The notes beneath the pieces were generated by a model, which was not told where the DNA came from, did no database searches, and saw nothing but the letters and a program-made list of their open reading frames with translations. Of a stretch of DNA of 64,000 bases, positions 11,169 through 21,813 are shown piece by piece (the stretch's first letter is position 1; every line of letters begins with the position of its first letter). This DNA comes from Paraburkholderia guartelaensis (lineage in GTDB: Bacteria > Pseudomonadota > Gammaproteobacteria > Burkholderiales > Burkholderiaceae): positions 1 to 64,000 of the forward strand of contig NZ_SMOD01000007.1 in assembly GCF_004353905.1 (NCBI RefSeq), written 5' to 3'. The translations under genes and the position numbers were made by a program.

Positions 11169-11478
11169 ACACGCGATGACCCAGCGCGCGACAGTCGCGC
11201 GCTGCGCGAAAAGCGCAAGCCGGCCCTGCACGCACGCGGCGCCGGCTTTTTTTGCGCGCGTGCCCGCCAGTGCACCGCCTGGCGCCGCGCAGGAGCGCTG
11301 CCGCCGCTTCCCGCGCCGCGACATACGTCCTGCAAAACCGGCGCGCAAGCGCTATCCTGTTAATCTCCCGCATGACGCGTGCCACCAGGGTGCGCCCATG
11401 CGGCGCATCGGGCCGCGCGCTGGCCGCGCCGCGTGCCGCCCGGCAGCTTCCATGGCGCGTCATTCCAAGGAGATCACC
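11169..11478. other. Intergenic region with DUF192 terminator, upstream of fusA
   Basis: 310 bp. Its first part holds the terminator listed at 11217-11253. The rest is GC-rich leader of fusA with no separate gene; a frame open through it is simply continuous with fusA. Confidence 0.6.
11217..11253 (+). terminator. Rho-independent terminator of the DUF192 gene
   Basis: AAGCCGGC pairs with GCCGGCTT across a 16-nt loop and is followed by TTTTT. Confidence 0.8.
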
Positions 11479-13587
<2,109 letters not shown>

Positions 13588-13620
13588 GTCAGGCGACGTG
13601 CAGGCGCTGCTGTGCACACG

Positions 13621-13651
13621 AAAGCCCGTCCCCTGCGGACGGGCTTTTTTG
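13621..13651 (+). terminator. Rho-independent terminator of fusA
   Basis: AAAGCCCGTCC pairs with GGACGGGCTTT around a short loop and is followed by a T-run. Confidence 0.92.
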
Positions 13652-13728
13652 CATGCGCGCGGCGCAATTTTGACCATGCCACAATGCGGCGATGACGCTG
13701 CGAGACCCACAGTCAAGGAGACACGACG

Positions 13729-14247
13729 ATGAGTCACGAACACGACCATGAGCATCCTCATGAACACGCTCACGACGACGCACCCATCGACTGGCGCGAA
13801 AACGGCGTCAAGGTGATACGCGGCGACCAGCTCGACACGAACACGGCGCAAACGCCCGGCATGAACCGCGCGGCCGCGATCAATGCGGCCCGTGTGGGCG
13901 CGCAGAAGATCTGGGCGGGCACGGTGACGATCCATCCGAATGCGAAGACCGGCGCGCATCATCACGGCGCGCTGGAAAGCGTGATCTATGTCGTGCGCGG
14001 TCATGCGCGCATGCGCTGGGGCGATCATCTGGAGTTCACGGCCGAAGCGGGCCCCGGCGACTTCATCTTTGTGCCGCCCTACGTCCCGCACCAGGAGATC
14101 AATGCGAGCACCGACGATCCGCTCGAATGCGTGCTCGTGCGCAGCGACAACGAGGCCGTCGTGGTGAACCTGAACATCGACGCCGTCGAAGCCCCGGAAA
14201 CCGTGTACTGGGTCGATCCGATCCACCGTCATCCGCACGACCATTGA
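13729..14247 (+). CDS. Cupin-domain protein with His-rich ends
   Basis: A 172-residue protein. The first 20 residues are a histidine/acid block (HEHDHEHPHEHAHDD). Residues 75-150 form a cupin barrel, with the metal-ligand motif GAHHHGALESVIYVVRGHA and the second motif PGDFIFVPPYVPHQEIN. It ends HRHPHDH. The His-rich ends suggest metal binding, and the nickel/cobalt permease gene starts 42 bp downstream. I infer a role in handling Ni or Co, but the reaction, if any, is unknown. AAGGAG lies 8 bp before the ATG. Confidence 0.85.
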   Translation: MSHEHDHEHPHEHAHDDAPIDWRENGVKVIRGDQLDTNTAQTPGMNRAAAINAARVGAQKIWAGTVTIHPNAKTGAHHHGALESVIYVVRGHARMRWGDHLEFTAEAGPGDFIFVPPYVPHQEINASTDDPLECVLVRSDNEAVVVNLNIDAVEAPETVYWVDPIHRHPHDH

Positions 14248-14289
14248 GCGCCCGGCAGCCCATTCCGCCTTCCACGATGCACTGACGTT

Positions 14290-15309
14290 ATGACGACGCC
14301 CGCCGCCTCGCTCCGCGCCCTGATTCCGCTCTATGCCGCGCTCATCGCCGCCAATCTCGGCGCGTGGGCGTGGGCGCTGATCGCGTTTCGCCACTTTCCG
14401 CTGCTGCTCGGCACGGCGCTGCTGGCCTACGGCTTCGGCCTGCGCCACGCCGTGGACGCCGACCATATCGCCGCCATCGACACCGTCACGCGCAAGCTCA
14501 TGCAGCAGGGTCAGCGCCCGCTCGGCGTGGGCCTCGCGTTCTCGCTCGGCCATTCGACGGTCGTGATCGCCGCCACGCTCGGCATCGCGCTCACGGCGCT
14601 CTCGCTGCATGGCCGCTTCGAGCAGTTCCACGAGATCGGCTCGACCATCGGCACGCTCGTCTCGTCGACGTTCCTGCTCGTGCTCGCGGGCGTGAACCTC
14701 GTGATCCTGCGCGACGTGTGGATGCGTTACCGCCGCGCGCAGCAAGGCGACGACGCAGCACTCGCCGCCGCCTCGAATACATCCGCGCCAGCCGGCCTCT
14801 TCTCTCGCGCGCTCAGGCCGCTCTTCGCGCTCGTCACGAAGAGCTGGCACCTGTACCCCGTGGGCGTGCTGTTCGGCCTCGGCTTCGACACGGCCACCGA
14901 AATCGGCCTGCTCGCCATCGCCGCCGCCGAAGCGGGCAAGGGCCTGCCGATGTATTCGATTCTCGTGTTCCCCGCGCTCTTCACGGCAGGCATGACGCTC
15001 GTCGACTCCACCGACAACGTGTTGATGGTCCACGCCTACGGCTGGGCGATGGACGACCCCAGGCGCAAGCTCTACTACAACGCGAGCATCACGTTCGTCT
15101 CGGCGCTCGTGGCGATCGTGATCGGCGGCGTGGAAGCGCTCGGGCTCATCGCCGACAAGCTCGGCGCGAGCGGCGGCGCGTGGACGCTCATCGCCGGCCT
15201 GAACGAGCGCTTCGGCGAGCTGGGCTACGGCATCATCGCGGCATTCATCGCCTGCTGGATCGGCTCGGTGCTGTTCCATCGCTGGCGCCGGCCCGCCGCG
15301 GCCCGCTAG
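14290..15309 (+). CDS. Nickel/cobalt permease, NiCoT family (HoxN/NixA)
   Basis: A 339-residue inner-membrane secondary transporter for Ni(II)/Co(II). The signature HAVDADHIAAID lies near residue 54 in the second helix, and the other family motifs are present: FSLGHSTVV and LGFDTATEIGLL. About eight hydrophobic segments can be counted, as expected. It follows the His-rich cupin gene by 42 bp on the same strand and probably shares its transcript. Ni versus Co preference cannot be read from sequence. No urease or hydrogenase gene is in the window. Confidence 0.93.
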   Translation: MTTPAASLRALIPLYAALIAANLGAWAWALIAFRHFPLLLGTALLAYGFGLRHAVDADHIAAIDTVTRKLMQQGQRPLGVGLAFSLGHSTVVIAATLGIALTALSLHGRFEQFHEIGSTIGTLVSSTFLLVLAGVNLVILRDVWMRYRRAQQGDDAALAAASNTSAPAGLFSRALRPLFALVTKSWHLYPVGVLFGLGFDTATEIGLLAIAAAEAGKGLPMYSILVFPALFTAGMTLVDSTDNVLMVHAYGWAMDDPRRKLYYNASITFVSALVAIVIGGVEALGLIADKLGASGGAWTLIAGLNERFGELGYGIIAAFIACWIGSVLFHRWRRPAAAR

Positions 15310-15373
15310 AACTCACGCCCCTCTCACGACTGCACGGCGCGCCACGCGCGCGCAACCCCGCGAAACCCTACCC

Positions 15374-15403
15374 TTCGCCTCGTTTGCCGAAAGCGCGTAA
15401 ACT
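15374..15403 (+). promoter_or_regulatory. Possible promoter of the peptide ABC operon
   Basis: TTCGCC at 15374-15379 and TAAACT at 15398-15403 are separated by 18 bp, in the 248-bp gap before the substrate-binding protein gene. Only moderate matches to consensus. Confidence 0.35.
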
Positions 15404-15557
15404 AGGCCCAGCTATTGCGCGCCTGTTGCGCTGGCTAGCCGCTTCAATCGTTTCACCTTGCTGCACCATTCGTCGTCTGCCGTACCGCATGCCGCCGTCG
15501 CGCAAGCCCTCGGGCCTCGCGCGTCCCCTGAACGGAATCGCACGGAAACCCGCACCG

Positions 15558-17234
15558 ATGAAACGACCGCAGTCCCGCCGTCCGCTCCTCCCCAGCCTCG
15601 AAGCGCTGCGCCCTCAGGCCTGCGATCACGGCAACCACGCCCTCGACGAATTCGCTGCCGGCCGCCTCACGCGCCGCGAGCTGCTGCGCTACGCAAGCGC
15701 GGTCGGCCTCACGGCACTGCCTGCGTTTGCGGGACTCGCCGTGCCGCGCGGCGCGCATGCCCAGGGCGCGGCGAAGCCCGGCGACCAGACGATCCGCGTG
15801 GCCCACCTGATGCCAGCGGGCGCCGTCGATCCGCTCACCGTGACCGATGCGGGCGCGCTGTGTCTGCTGAACCAGACCGGCGAATTCCTCGCCAACGACG
15901 ACGCGCAAGGCCATCTGCAACCCGCGCTCGCGCTCTCCTGGCAAGCCAACGCCAAAGCAGACGTCTGGACGTTCAAGCTGCGCCCCAACGTGAAATTCCA
16001 CGACGGCCAGCCGTTCGGTGCGAAGGACGTAGTGGCGACCTTCGATCGCCTAGCCGATCCCGCAACCGGCTCGGCGGCGCTCTCGGTGCTCAAGGGCGTG
16101 CTCTCGAAAGGCGGCACGAAGGCCATCGACGATCACACGGTCGAGTTCCATCTCGACGCGCCCAATGGCAACTTCGCCTACTACGTTTCTTCGGACAACT
16201 ACAACGCCGTGATGCTGCCCGCCAACTATGCGGGCAATTACGAAAAGAGCTTTATCGGCACCGGGCCGTTCAAGCTCGACAGATTCGAAGCGCGGCGCGG
16301 CGTGAGCTTCGTGCGCAATCCAGACTATTGGGGCGACAAGGCGCTGCCCGCGCGCGTCGAATTCGCCTTCTACGCCGACGAGCAGGCGCAATTGCTGGCG
16401 CTGCAAGGCCACCAGGCCGACGTGATGGGCACCTTCACCGTGCAGGGCGGCATCGGCATCCTGAACAATCCCGACTTCAAGGTGATCGGCGTGCGCTCGA
16501 GCGCCCACCGCCAGATCCACATGCGCAACGACTCGCCCACGTTCAAGGACAAGCGCGTGCGCCAGGCGCTTGCGCTTGCGCTCGATCGCGACGTGCTCGT
16601 GCGCGGCCTTTTCAAGGGCCGCGCCGTGTTGGGCAACGACAGCCCGTTCGCGCCCATCTTCCCTTCCACGGCAACCGACGTGCCCCAGCGCAAGATCGAT
16701 GTCGCGAAGGCACGCCAGTTGCTCGCGCAGGCGGGCGTGCCCAACGGCTTCGACGTGACGCTCACCACCGAGAAGTACATGGAGATACCGGACCTCGCCG
16801 TGGTCGTGCAGAACGCGGCGAAGGCGGTCGGCATCCGCATCGCGCTCAAGGTGGAAAGCCAGTCGCAGTACTACGGCGCGGGCACGTTCGGCAAATCGGA
16901 CTGGCTCGACTCGCCGCTCGGCATTACTGACTATGGGCACCGCGGCGTGCCGAACGTATTTCTCAACGCGCCGCTCACCTCGGGCGGCACGTGGAATGCT
17001 GCTCACTTTCGCAACGCGCAGTACGACAAGCTGGTCGCGCAGTTCGCGGCGACGCTCGACGTGGCGGCCCAGAAGCAGGTGGCGAGGCAGATCCAGACGC
17101 TGCTACTCGACGAGACGCCCGTGATCATCCCGTACTTCTACGACCAGTTGATCGCACAGCGCGCCGTGCTTTCGGGCGTGCGCTTCACCGCGCTCGCCCA
17201 GCTCTATTTCGACCGCGCGACGCTCGCCGCCTGA
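15558..17234 (+). CDS. ABC transporter substrate-binding protein, peptide/nickel family (SBP_bac_5)
   Basis: A 558-residue periplasmic binding protein of the DppA/OppA/NikA family. It begins with a twin-arginine-like export signal (TRRELLRYASAVG, then AHAQ) after an unusually long N-terminal region of about 40 residues. Family segments include LRPNVKFHDGQPFGAKDVVATFDRL, IGTGPFKLD and RNPDYWGD. It is the first gene of a four-gene operon with two permeases and a fused ATPase. The ligand could be peptides, or a metal chelate given the neighbouring NiCoT gene. ATG 15558 is the most likely start; the ribosome site is weak and an upstream in-frame ATG exists. Confidence 0.9.
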   Translation: MKRPQSRRPLLPSLEALRPQACDHGNHALDEFAAGRLTRRELLRYASAVGLTALPAFAGLAVPRGAHAQGAAKPGDQTIRVAHLMPAGAVDPLTVTDAGALCLLNQTGEFLANDDAQGHLQPALALSWQANAKADVWTFKLRPNVKFHDGQPFGAKDVVATFDRLADPATGSAALSVLKGVLSKGGTKAIDDHTVEFHLDAPNGNFAYYVSSDNYNAVMLPANYAGNYEKSFIGTGPFKLDRFEARRGVSFVRNPDYWGDKALPARVEFAFYADEQAQLLALQGHQADVMGTFTVQGGIGILNNPDFKVIGVRSSAHRQIHMRNDSPTFKDKRVRQALALALDRDVLVRGLFKGRAVLGNDSPFAPIFPSTATDVPQRKIDVAKARQLLAQAGVPNGFDVTLTTEKYMEIPDLAVVVQNAAKAVGIRIALKVESQSQYYGAGTFGKSDWLDSPLGITDYGHRGVPNVFLNAPLTSGGTWNAAHFRNAQYDKLVAQFAATLDVAAQKQVARQIQTLLLDETPVIIPYFYDQLIAQRAVLSGVRFTALAQLYFDRATLAA

Positions 17235-17266
17235 ACCGGCCCAAGCGCACCCGAAACGGAGGTCCG

Positions 17267-18289
17267 ATGGCTACTCCGCTCCCGCCCATGTCGAATCCGG
17301 CCGGCACCGCGCGCGCCTTCGCCCCGCGCGCGGGCGTCGCGCGCTTTCTCGGGCGGCGCGCCGCCTGGGCGATCTTTACGCTCTGGCTGCTCTCCGTGCT
17401 CGTGTTCGCGGGCGGCCAGTTGCTGCCCGGCGACATCGGCCGCGCCGTGCTCGGCCCGCTCGCCGACGCGCGCGCCGTGGCCGCCCTCAATCACGAGCTG
17501 GGCGCGGACCGGCCGGTGCTCGACCAGTACGTTTCGTGGATCACGCATGCGTTGCGCGGCGACTTCGGCATGTCGTGGAGCTACAAGGAACCCGTTGCGC
17601 CGTTCGTGGGCGACGCGCTCCTGCAGTCGGCCAGGCTCGGCCTGCTTGCGTTCGTGGTGGTGGTGCCGCTCGGCATTGCGGGCGGCGTATGGGCGGCGCT
17701 TCACGAAGGCCGCCTGATCGACCGCGCGATCAGCACGGGCGGCCTGTGCGCGAGCGCCGTGCCGGAGTTCGTCTCGTCGATCGTGCTGATCCTCATCTTC
17801 GGCGTGTGGCTGCGCTGGCTGCCCATCGAGGCCACCGCGCCCAGCGGCGCGGGCGTGCTCGAGCAATTGCGGCACCTCGTGCTGCCCGTGCTGCCGCTCG
17901 TGCTCGTGTTCTTCGGCTATCTCGCGCGCATCGCGCGTGCGGGCACGATCACGGCGCTCGATGCCGACTACACGCGCACCGCGATTCTCAAGGGGCTGCC
18001 GAGCCACGTCGTGATCATGCGGCACGTGCTGCGCAATGCGCTGCTGCCCAGCGTGACGGTGGCGGCCACGCAGCTCGGTTATCTGATCGGCGGCCTCGTC
18101 GTGGTCGAATCGCTGTTCCGCTATCCGGGCGTAGGCTCCCTCATCTTTAACGCCGCGAAGGCCAAGGACTTCCCGTTGCTCGAAGCGGGCGTCCTCGCGG
18201 TGGGCGCGGTCTATACACTCGCCAATCTCGCCGCCGACGCCCTGCACGCATTGCTCGACCCGCGCCTTCGCGCGCCGGGAGGCACATGA
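17267..18289 (+). CDS. ABC transporter permease, DppB/OppB type
   Basis: A 340-residue inner-membrane permease of the binding-protein-dependent transport superfamily. It has one N-terminal helix (WAIFTLWLLSVLVF) with the family's LLPGD motif after it, then a five-helix core. The EAA-type cytoplasmic loop (ALDADYTRTAILKGLPSHVVIMRHVLRNALLP) contacts the ATPase. ACGGAGG lies directly before ATG 17267. The stop overlaps the next permease start as ATGA. It is expected to form a heterodimer with that protein. Confidence 0.93.
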   Translation: MATPLPPMSNPAGTARAFAPRAGVARFLGRRAAWAIFTLWLLSVLVFAGGQLLPGDIGRAVLGPLADARAVAALNHELGADRPVLDQYVSWITHALRGDFGMSWSYKEPVAPFVGDALLQSARLGLLAFVVVVPLGIAGGVWAALHEGRLIDRAISTGGLCASAVPEFVSSIVLILIFGVWLRWLPIEATAPSGAGVLEQLRHLVLPVLPLVLVFFGYLARIARAGTITALDADYTRTAILKGLPSHVVIMRHVLRNALLPSVTVAATQLGYLIGGLVVVESLFRYPGVGSLIFNAAKAKDFPLLEAGVLAVGAVYTLANLAADALHALLDPRLRAPGGT

Positions 18290-19179
18290 ACGATACGGCA
18301 TCCGAAGCAATTTCTCCCGGCGGCGAACCGGGAGATGAGGCGCTCGCCGACACGCGTCTGCGCGACACGCTGCATCTGCTGCTGCGCTCGCCCTCGTTCG
18401 TCGCGGGAGCGCTGATCCTTTTGTGGTGGATCGTCTGTGCGCTCGCGGGCCACTGGTTCGCGCCGCAAGACGCCTACGCGTCCGATCCGCTCAGCTCGCT
18501 CCTGCCACCGGACCATACGCACTGGTGCGGCACCGATCAGCTCGGCCGCGACATCTGCTCGCGCGTGATCGTGGGCGCGCGCGACATTCTTACGATCGCG
18601 CCGCTCGCGACGCTCGTCGGCACGCTCGCGGGTGCGGCGCTCGGGCTCGTGACGGGCTATTTCGAAGGCGCATTCGGCACGCTCGTCGCGCGCACGCTCG
18701 ACGCCGTGCTCGCGCTGCCGCTCGTGATCGTCGCGCTGCTCGTGCTCGCAGCCGTGGGCGCCTCGAATCTCGCCGTGGTGCTCGTGATCGGCATCACGTT
18801 TGCGCCGCTCATTGCGCGCACGGTGCGCGCGGCTGTGCTCGCCGAGCGCCATCTCGACTACGTGGCGGCGGCTCGTTTGCGCGGCGCGAACGCGTTCGCC
18901 GTGATGTTCACGGAGATCCTGCCGAACGTCTGGCCGCCCATCGTCGTCGAGGCGACGGTGCGCCTCGGCTATGCGATCTTCGCGGTGGCGACGCTCTCGT
19001 TCCTCGGCTTCGGCATCCAGCCGCCGTCCGCCGACTGGGGGCTCGCGCTCGCCGAGTCGTACACGCTGCTCGCGGGCGGCGCATGGTGGTCCGTGGCGTT
19101 CGACGCGCTCGCCATCGCCTCGCTGGTGGTGGCCGTGAACCTGATCGCCGACAGCCTGCGCGAGGTGCTCCAATCGTGA
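18286..19179 (+). CDS. ABC transporter permease, DppC/OppC type
   Basis: The 297-residue partner permease. The N-terminal part has the OppC-type segment ending WCGTDQLGRDICSRVIVGAR, then five helices. The EAA loop is around LRGANAFAVMFTEILPNVWP, and the C-terminal motif LSFLGFGIQPPSADWG is typical of the family. It overlaps its upstream neighbour by ATGA and its downstream neighbour by GTGA, showing a tightly coupled operon. Confidence 0.93.
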   Translation: MNDTASEAISPGGEPGDEALADTRLRDTLHLLLRSPSFVAGALILLWWIVCALAGHWFAPQDAYASDPLSSLLPPDHTHWCGTDQLGRDICSRVIVGARDILTIAPLATLVGTLAGAALGLVTGYFEGAFGTLVARTLDAVLALPLVIVALLVLAAVGASNLAVVLVIGITFAPLIARTVRAAVLAERHLDYVAAARLRGANAFAVMFTEILPNVWPPIVVEATVRLGYAIFAVATLSFLGFGIQPPSADWGLALAESYTLLAGGAWWSVAFDALAIASLVVAVNLIADSLREVLQS

Positions 19180-21272
19180 ACCGCCCCGCTTCTTCACGCC
19201 CCGCTCTCGCCACCTTCAGCGCGCCGCGCGACGACGACGCGCTCGCGCTCGTCGGCCTCACTGTCGCCTACCGCGTGCGCGGGCGCGACCGCGATGTGCT
19301 CACCGACGTTTCGCTGCGCATCCGGCGCGGCGAAGCGTATGGGCTCGTCGGCGAATCGGGCTGCGGCAAGTCGACGGTCGCGCTCGCCGCGCTGCGCTAT
19401 CTCCCGCGCAATGGCCGCGTGAAGGCCGGGCGCATCGCGATTGCGGGCGACGACGTGCTCGCGCTCGACGCCGACGGCCTGCGCACGCTGCGCGCCAATG
19501 CCGTTTCGATGGTCTATCAGGACCCCGCCAGCGCGCTCAACCCCACGCTCACGATTGCCCGCCAGTTGAACGAGGCGTTCGAAGCCGCGGGCGCCGATGC
19601 GAGCGTGGCCCGCTCGCGCTCGCACGCGATGCTCGAACGCGTGCGCATTGCCGATCCGGGCCGCGTGCTGGCGAGCTATCCGCATCAGCTCTCGGGCGGC
19701 ATGCAGCAGCGCGTGGTGATTGCGATGGCGCTCGCGTCGAACCCCACGCTCCTGATTCTCGACGAACCGACCACGGGCCTCGACGCCACCGTCGAGGCCG
19801 AGGTGCTCGACCTCATCGCGAAGCTGCGTGCGGAGCTGGGCATGGCGGTGCTGCTCATCAGCCACGACCTCGCGGTGATCGGGCGCATGTGCGAGCGCGT
19901 GGGCGTGCTCTACGCGGGACGGCTCGTCGAGGAAGGCGCCACGCGCGATGTGTTCGAGCGCGCGCGGCACCCGTACACGGTCGGCCTGCTGCGCTGCCTG
20001 CCGGCGCAGGGCCGCAACAAGCATGCGGGCGCGCTCGACACGATACCAGGCGAGTTGCCCGCACCTGGCGCGAGTGCGCCCGGCTGCATCTACGCACCGC
20101 GCTGTCGCCTCGCCGACGCGCGTTGCCGCGTGGAAGCGCCGCCGCCGCATCGCATGTCGTCGCCGCACGGCGAGCAGATGTCGCGCTGCCACTATCACGA
20201 ACGCGCGATGGAATTGCCGTTCGGGAATCTGATCGGCGGCGGCGACGGATCACAGACCTCGAGCGATGGTCCGTCGAATGGCGAAGCCGAGCCGCGCGTC
20301 GTGTTGCGCGCGCTCGACGTCTCGCGCACCTTCGGACACGGCGCGCAAGCCGTGCGCGCACTCGACGGCGTATCGATCGAGCTGCATGCGGGCGAGACGC
20401 TCGGCGTCGTGGGCGAATCGGGCAGCGGCAAGACGACGCTCGCGCGTATGCTGCTCGGCCTGCATGCGCCCGATGCGGGCGGCGCCGTCGAACTGGACGG
20501 CAAGCGCCTGCACGCCCACGTCGCGCGGCGCCGAGCCGACGAGCGCGCGGCGCTGCGCGTCGTGTTCCAGCATCCGGACGCCTCGCTCAATCGCGCGCTG
20601 CCCGTAAAACGGCTGATCGAGCGCGCGCTTTCCCGGCCGCACGACGACACGCCGGCAGCTCACCAAGCCTCAGACGAATCGCGCATCGCGGGACTGCTCG
20701 AAGCCGTACGCGTGCCGGCGCGCTATCTCGTGGCGCGGGCGCGGCAACTCTCCGGCGGCCTCAAGCAGCGCGTGGCGATCGCCCAGGCGTTCGCGGGCGA
20801 GCCGCGCATCGTGATCTGCGACGAGCCTACCTCCGCGCTCGACGTCTCCGTGCAGGCCGCAATTCTCAACCTGCTCGCACGACTGCAGCGCGAACGCGGC
20901 GTGAGCTACCTGTTCATTTCGCACGACCTCGACGTCGTGCGCTATCTCGCCGATCGCATCGTCGTGCTCTACGCGGGCCGTGTCGTGGAAAGCGGCCCGG
21001 CCGGTGCGGTGTTCGACGGCCCGTGGCATCCGTATACAGAAACGCTGCTGGCCGCGCGTGCGCTCGGCGCGGCAACGACCAACGACGCGAACGCCGCGGG
21101 GCGCGGCTGCATTTTCAGCGCGCACTGCCCGCGCAAGCTCGGCGCCATTTGCGACGAAGCGCCACCACCGCTTACGGACGCGGGCGGGGGCCATCGCATT
21201 CTCTGCCACATTCCCGTAGACGAATTGCGCGTACAACAGAGCGCCACCACAGCCACACAAGCGGCGACCTGA
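19176..21272 (+). CDS. Fused dual ATPase of a peptide/nickel ABC transporter (DppD-DppF type)
   Basis: A 698-residue protein in which the two ATPases of an Opp/Dpp/Nik transporter are joined. Module 1 has GESGCGKS near residue 60, LSGGMQQRV near 170 and LLILDEPT near 190. Module 2 has GESGSGKT near 412, LSGGLKQRV near 523 and IVICDEPTS near 546. Each module ends with the oligopeptide-ABC C-terminal Cys motif (GCIYAPRC and GCIFSAHCP), which in relatives binds an Fe-S cluster or zinc. The start is GTG 19176, overlapping the previous stop. Such fusions are known and need no separate partner gene, which explains why the operon has only four genes. Confidence 0.93.
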   Translation: MNRPASSRPALATFSAPRDDDALALVGLTVAYRVRGRDRDVLTDVSLRIRRGEAYGLVGESGCGKSTVALAALRYLPRNGRVKAGRIAIAGDDVLALDADGLRTLRANAVSMVYQDPASALNPTLTIARQLNEAFEAAGADASVARSRSHAMLERVRIADPGRVLASYPHQLSGGMQQRVVIAMALASNPTLLILDEPTTGLDATVEAEVLDLIAKLRAELGMAVLLISHDLAVIGRMCERVGVLYAGRLVEEGATRDVFERARHPYTVGLLRCLPAQGRNKHAGALDTIPGELPAPGASAPGCIYAPRCRLADARCRVEAPPPHRMSSPHGEQMSRCHYHERAMELPFGNLIGGGDGSQTSSDGPSNGEAEPRVVLRALDVSRTFGHGAQAVRALDGVSIELHAGETLGVVGESGSGKTTLARMLLGLHAPDAGGAVELDGKRLHAHVARRRADERAALRVVFQHPDASLNRALPVKRLIERALSRPHDDTPAAHQASDESRIAGLLEAVRVPARYLVARARQLSGGLKQRVAIAQAFAGEPRIVICDEPTSALDVSVQAAILNLLARLQRERGVSYLFISHDLDVVRYLADRIVVLYAGRVVESGPAGAVFDGPWHPYTETLLAARALGAATTNDANAAGRGCIFSAHCPRKLGAICDEAPPPLTDAGGGHRILCHIPVDELRVQQSATTATQAAT

Positions 21273-21273
21273 C

Positions 21274-21298
21274 GGTGCGATAGCGCTCATATCGCACC
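21274..21298. terminator. 9-bp perfect inverted repeat after the ABC operon
   Basis: GGTGCGATA and TATCGCACC are separated by 7 nt, starting 2 bp after the ATPase stop codon. There is no T-run, so it may stabilise the mRNA end or assist Rho-dependent termination rather than act as an intrinsic terminator. Confidence 0.45.
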
Positions 21299-21500
21299 AA
21301 GGTTCGTTGCGCTGTCCGCTTTCGCAACGCGAATCGCGCCATTCGGCGCGCGCGTTTCATCGCCGTAACGTTTTCCGCGTTTTTTCTGCCACGCGGGCGA
21401 CACATCAATTGTCAAGCCCACCCCGCACGCCCTTCCCCGGCCGATGGCACAAAACTGGCTACATCGGCACCAGGCATCCGGCCGCCGCAATCCAGTGCAG

Positions 21501-21630
21501 TCCGCCCCGACACGCGCGGGTCGTCGCACCGGGCGGAAGGATGACCGGCTGCTCGACGCGCTTGTAATCTGCCGTCCCACACCATGGGCTCCGACAATCC
21601 ACAAGTAGTCCTGCACAAACCGGTCATCCT
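21501..21630. other. Structured intergenic tract with nested inverted repeats
   Basis: A 7-bp inverted repeat TCCGCCC (21501-21507)/GGGCGGA (21531-21537) is followed without gap by an 11-bp perfect inverted repeat AGGATGACCGG (21538-21548)/CCGGTCATCCT (21620-21630). Inside the second pair are CTTGT (21561)/ACAAG (21601). It could be a small RNA, a leader structure of the Gly-rich gene or a small palindromic element; no known family is recognised. Confidence 0.4.
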
Positions 21631-21813
21631 GCGCGCGGCCTGACCGATGCCTTTTGTTTGGCGAGTGCCGCTCCAGCCGGATCAAATCCAATACGCCGGC
21701 GCGAAGCGGGTTGCGAGCCTGACAGAGTCGGCGCACGCGCACAAGGCGTGCAGCCTGCACGGGGGCAAGAGAGACGACAGCGCATCACGCTGCCGCCTTG
21801 CGGGGAGAACAAG

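Larger units (their letters stand above)
21273..21813. other. Intergenic region between the ABC operon and the Gly-rich gene
   Basis: 541 bp with no supported protein gene. It holds a hairpin at the end of the ABC operon and a structured tract at 21501-21630, both listed separately. The rest looks like leader DNA of the Gly-rich gene. Confidence 0.6.

Noticed and set aside
14364..15557. Long N-terminal extension of the substrate-binding protein frame
   Set aside because: It runs out of frame through the nickel permease gene. The export signal and conserved body begin only after 15558.
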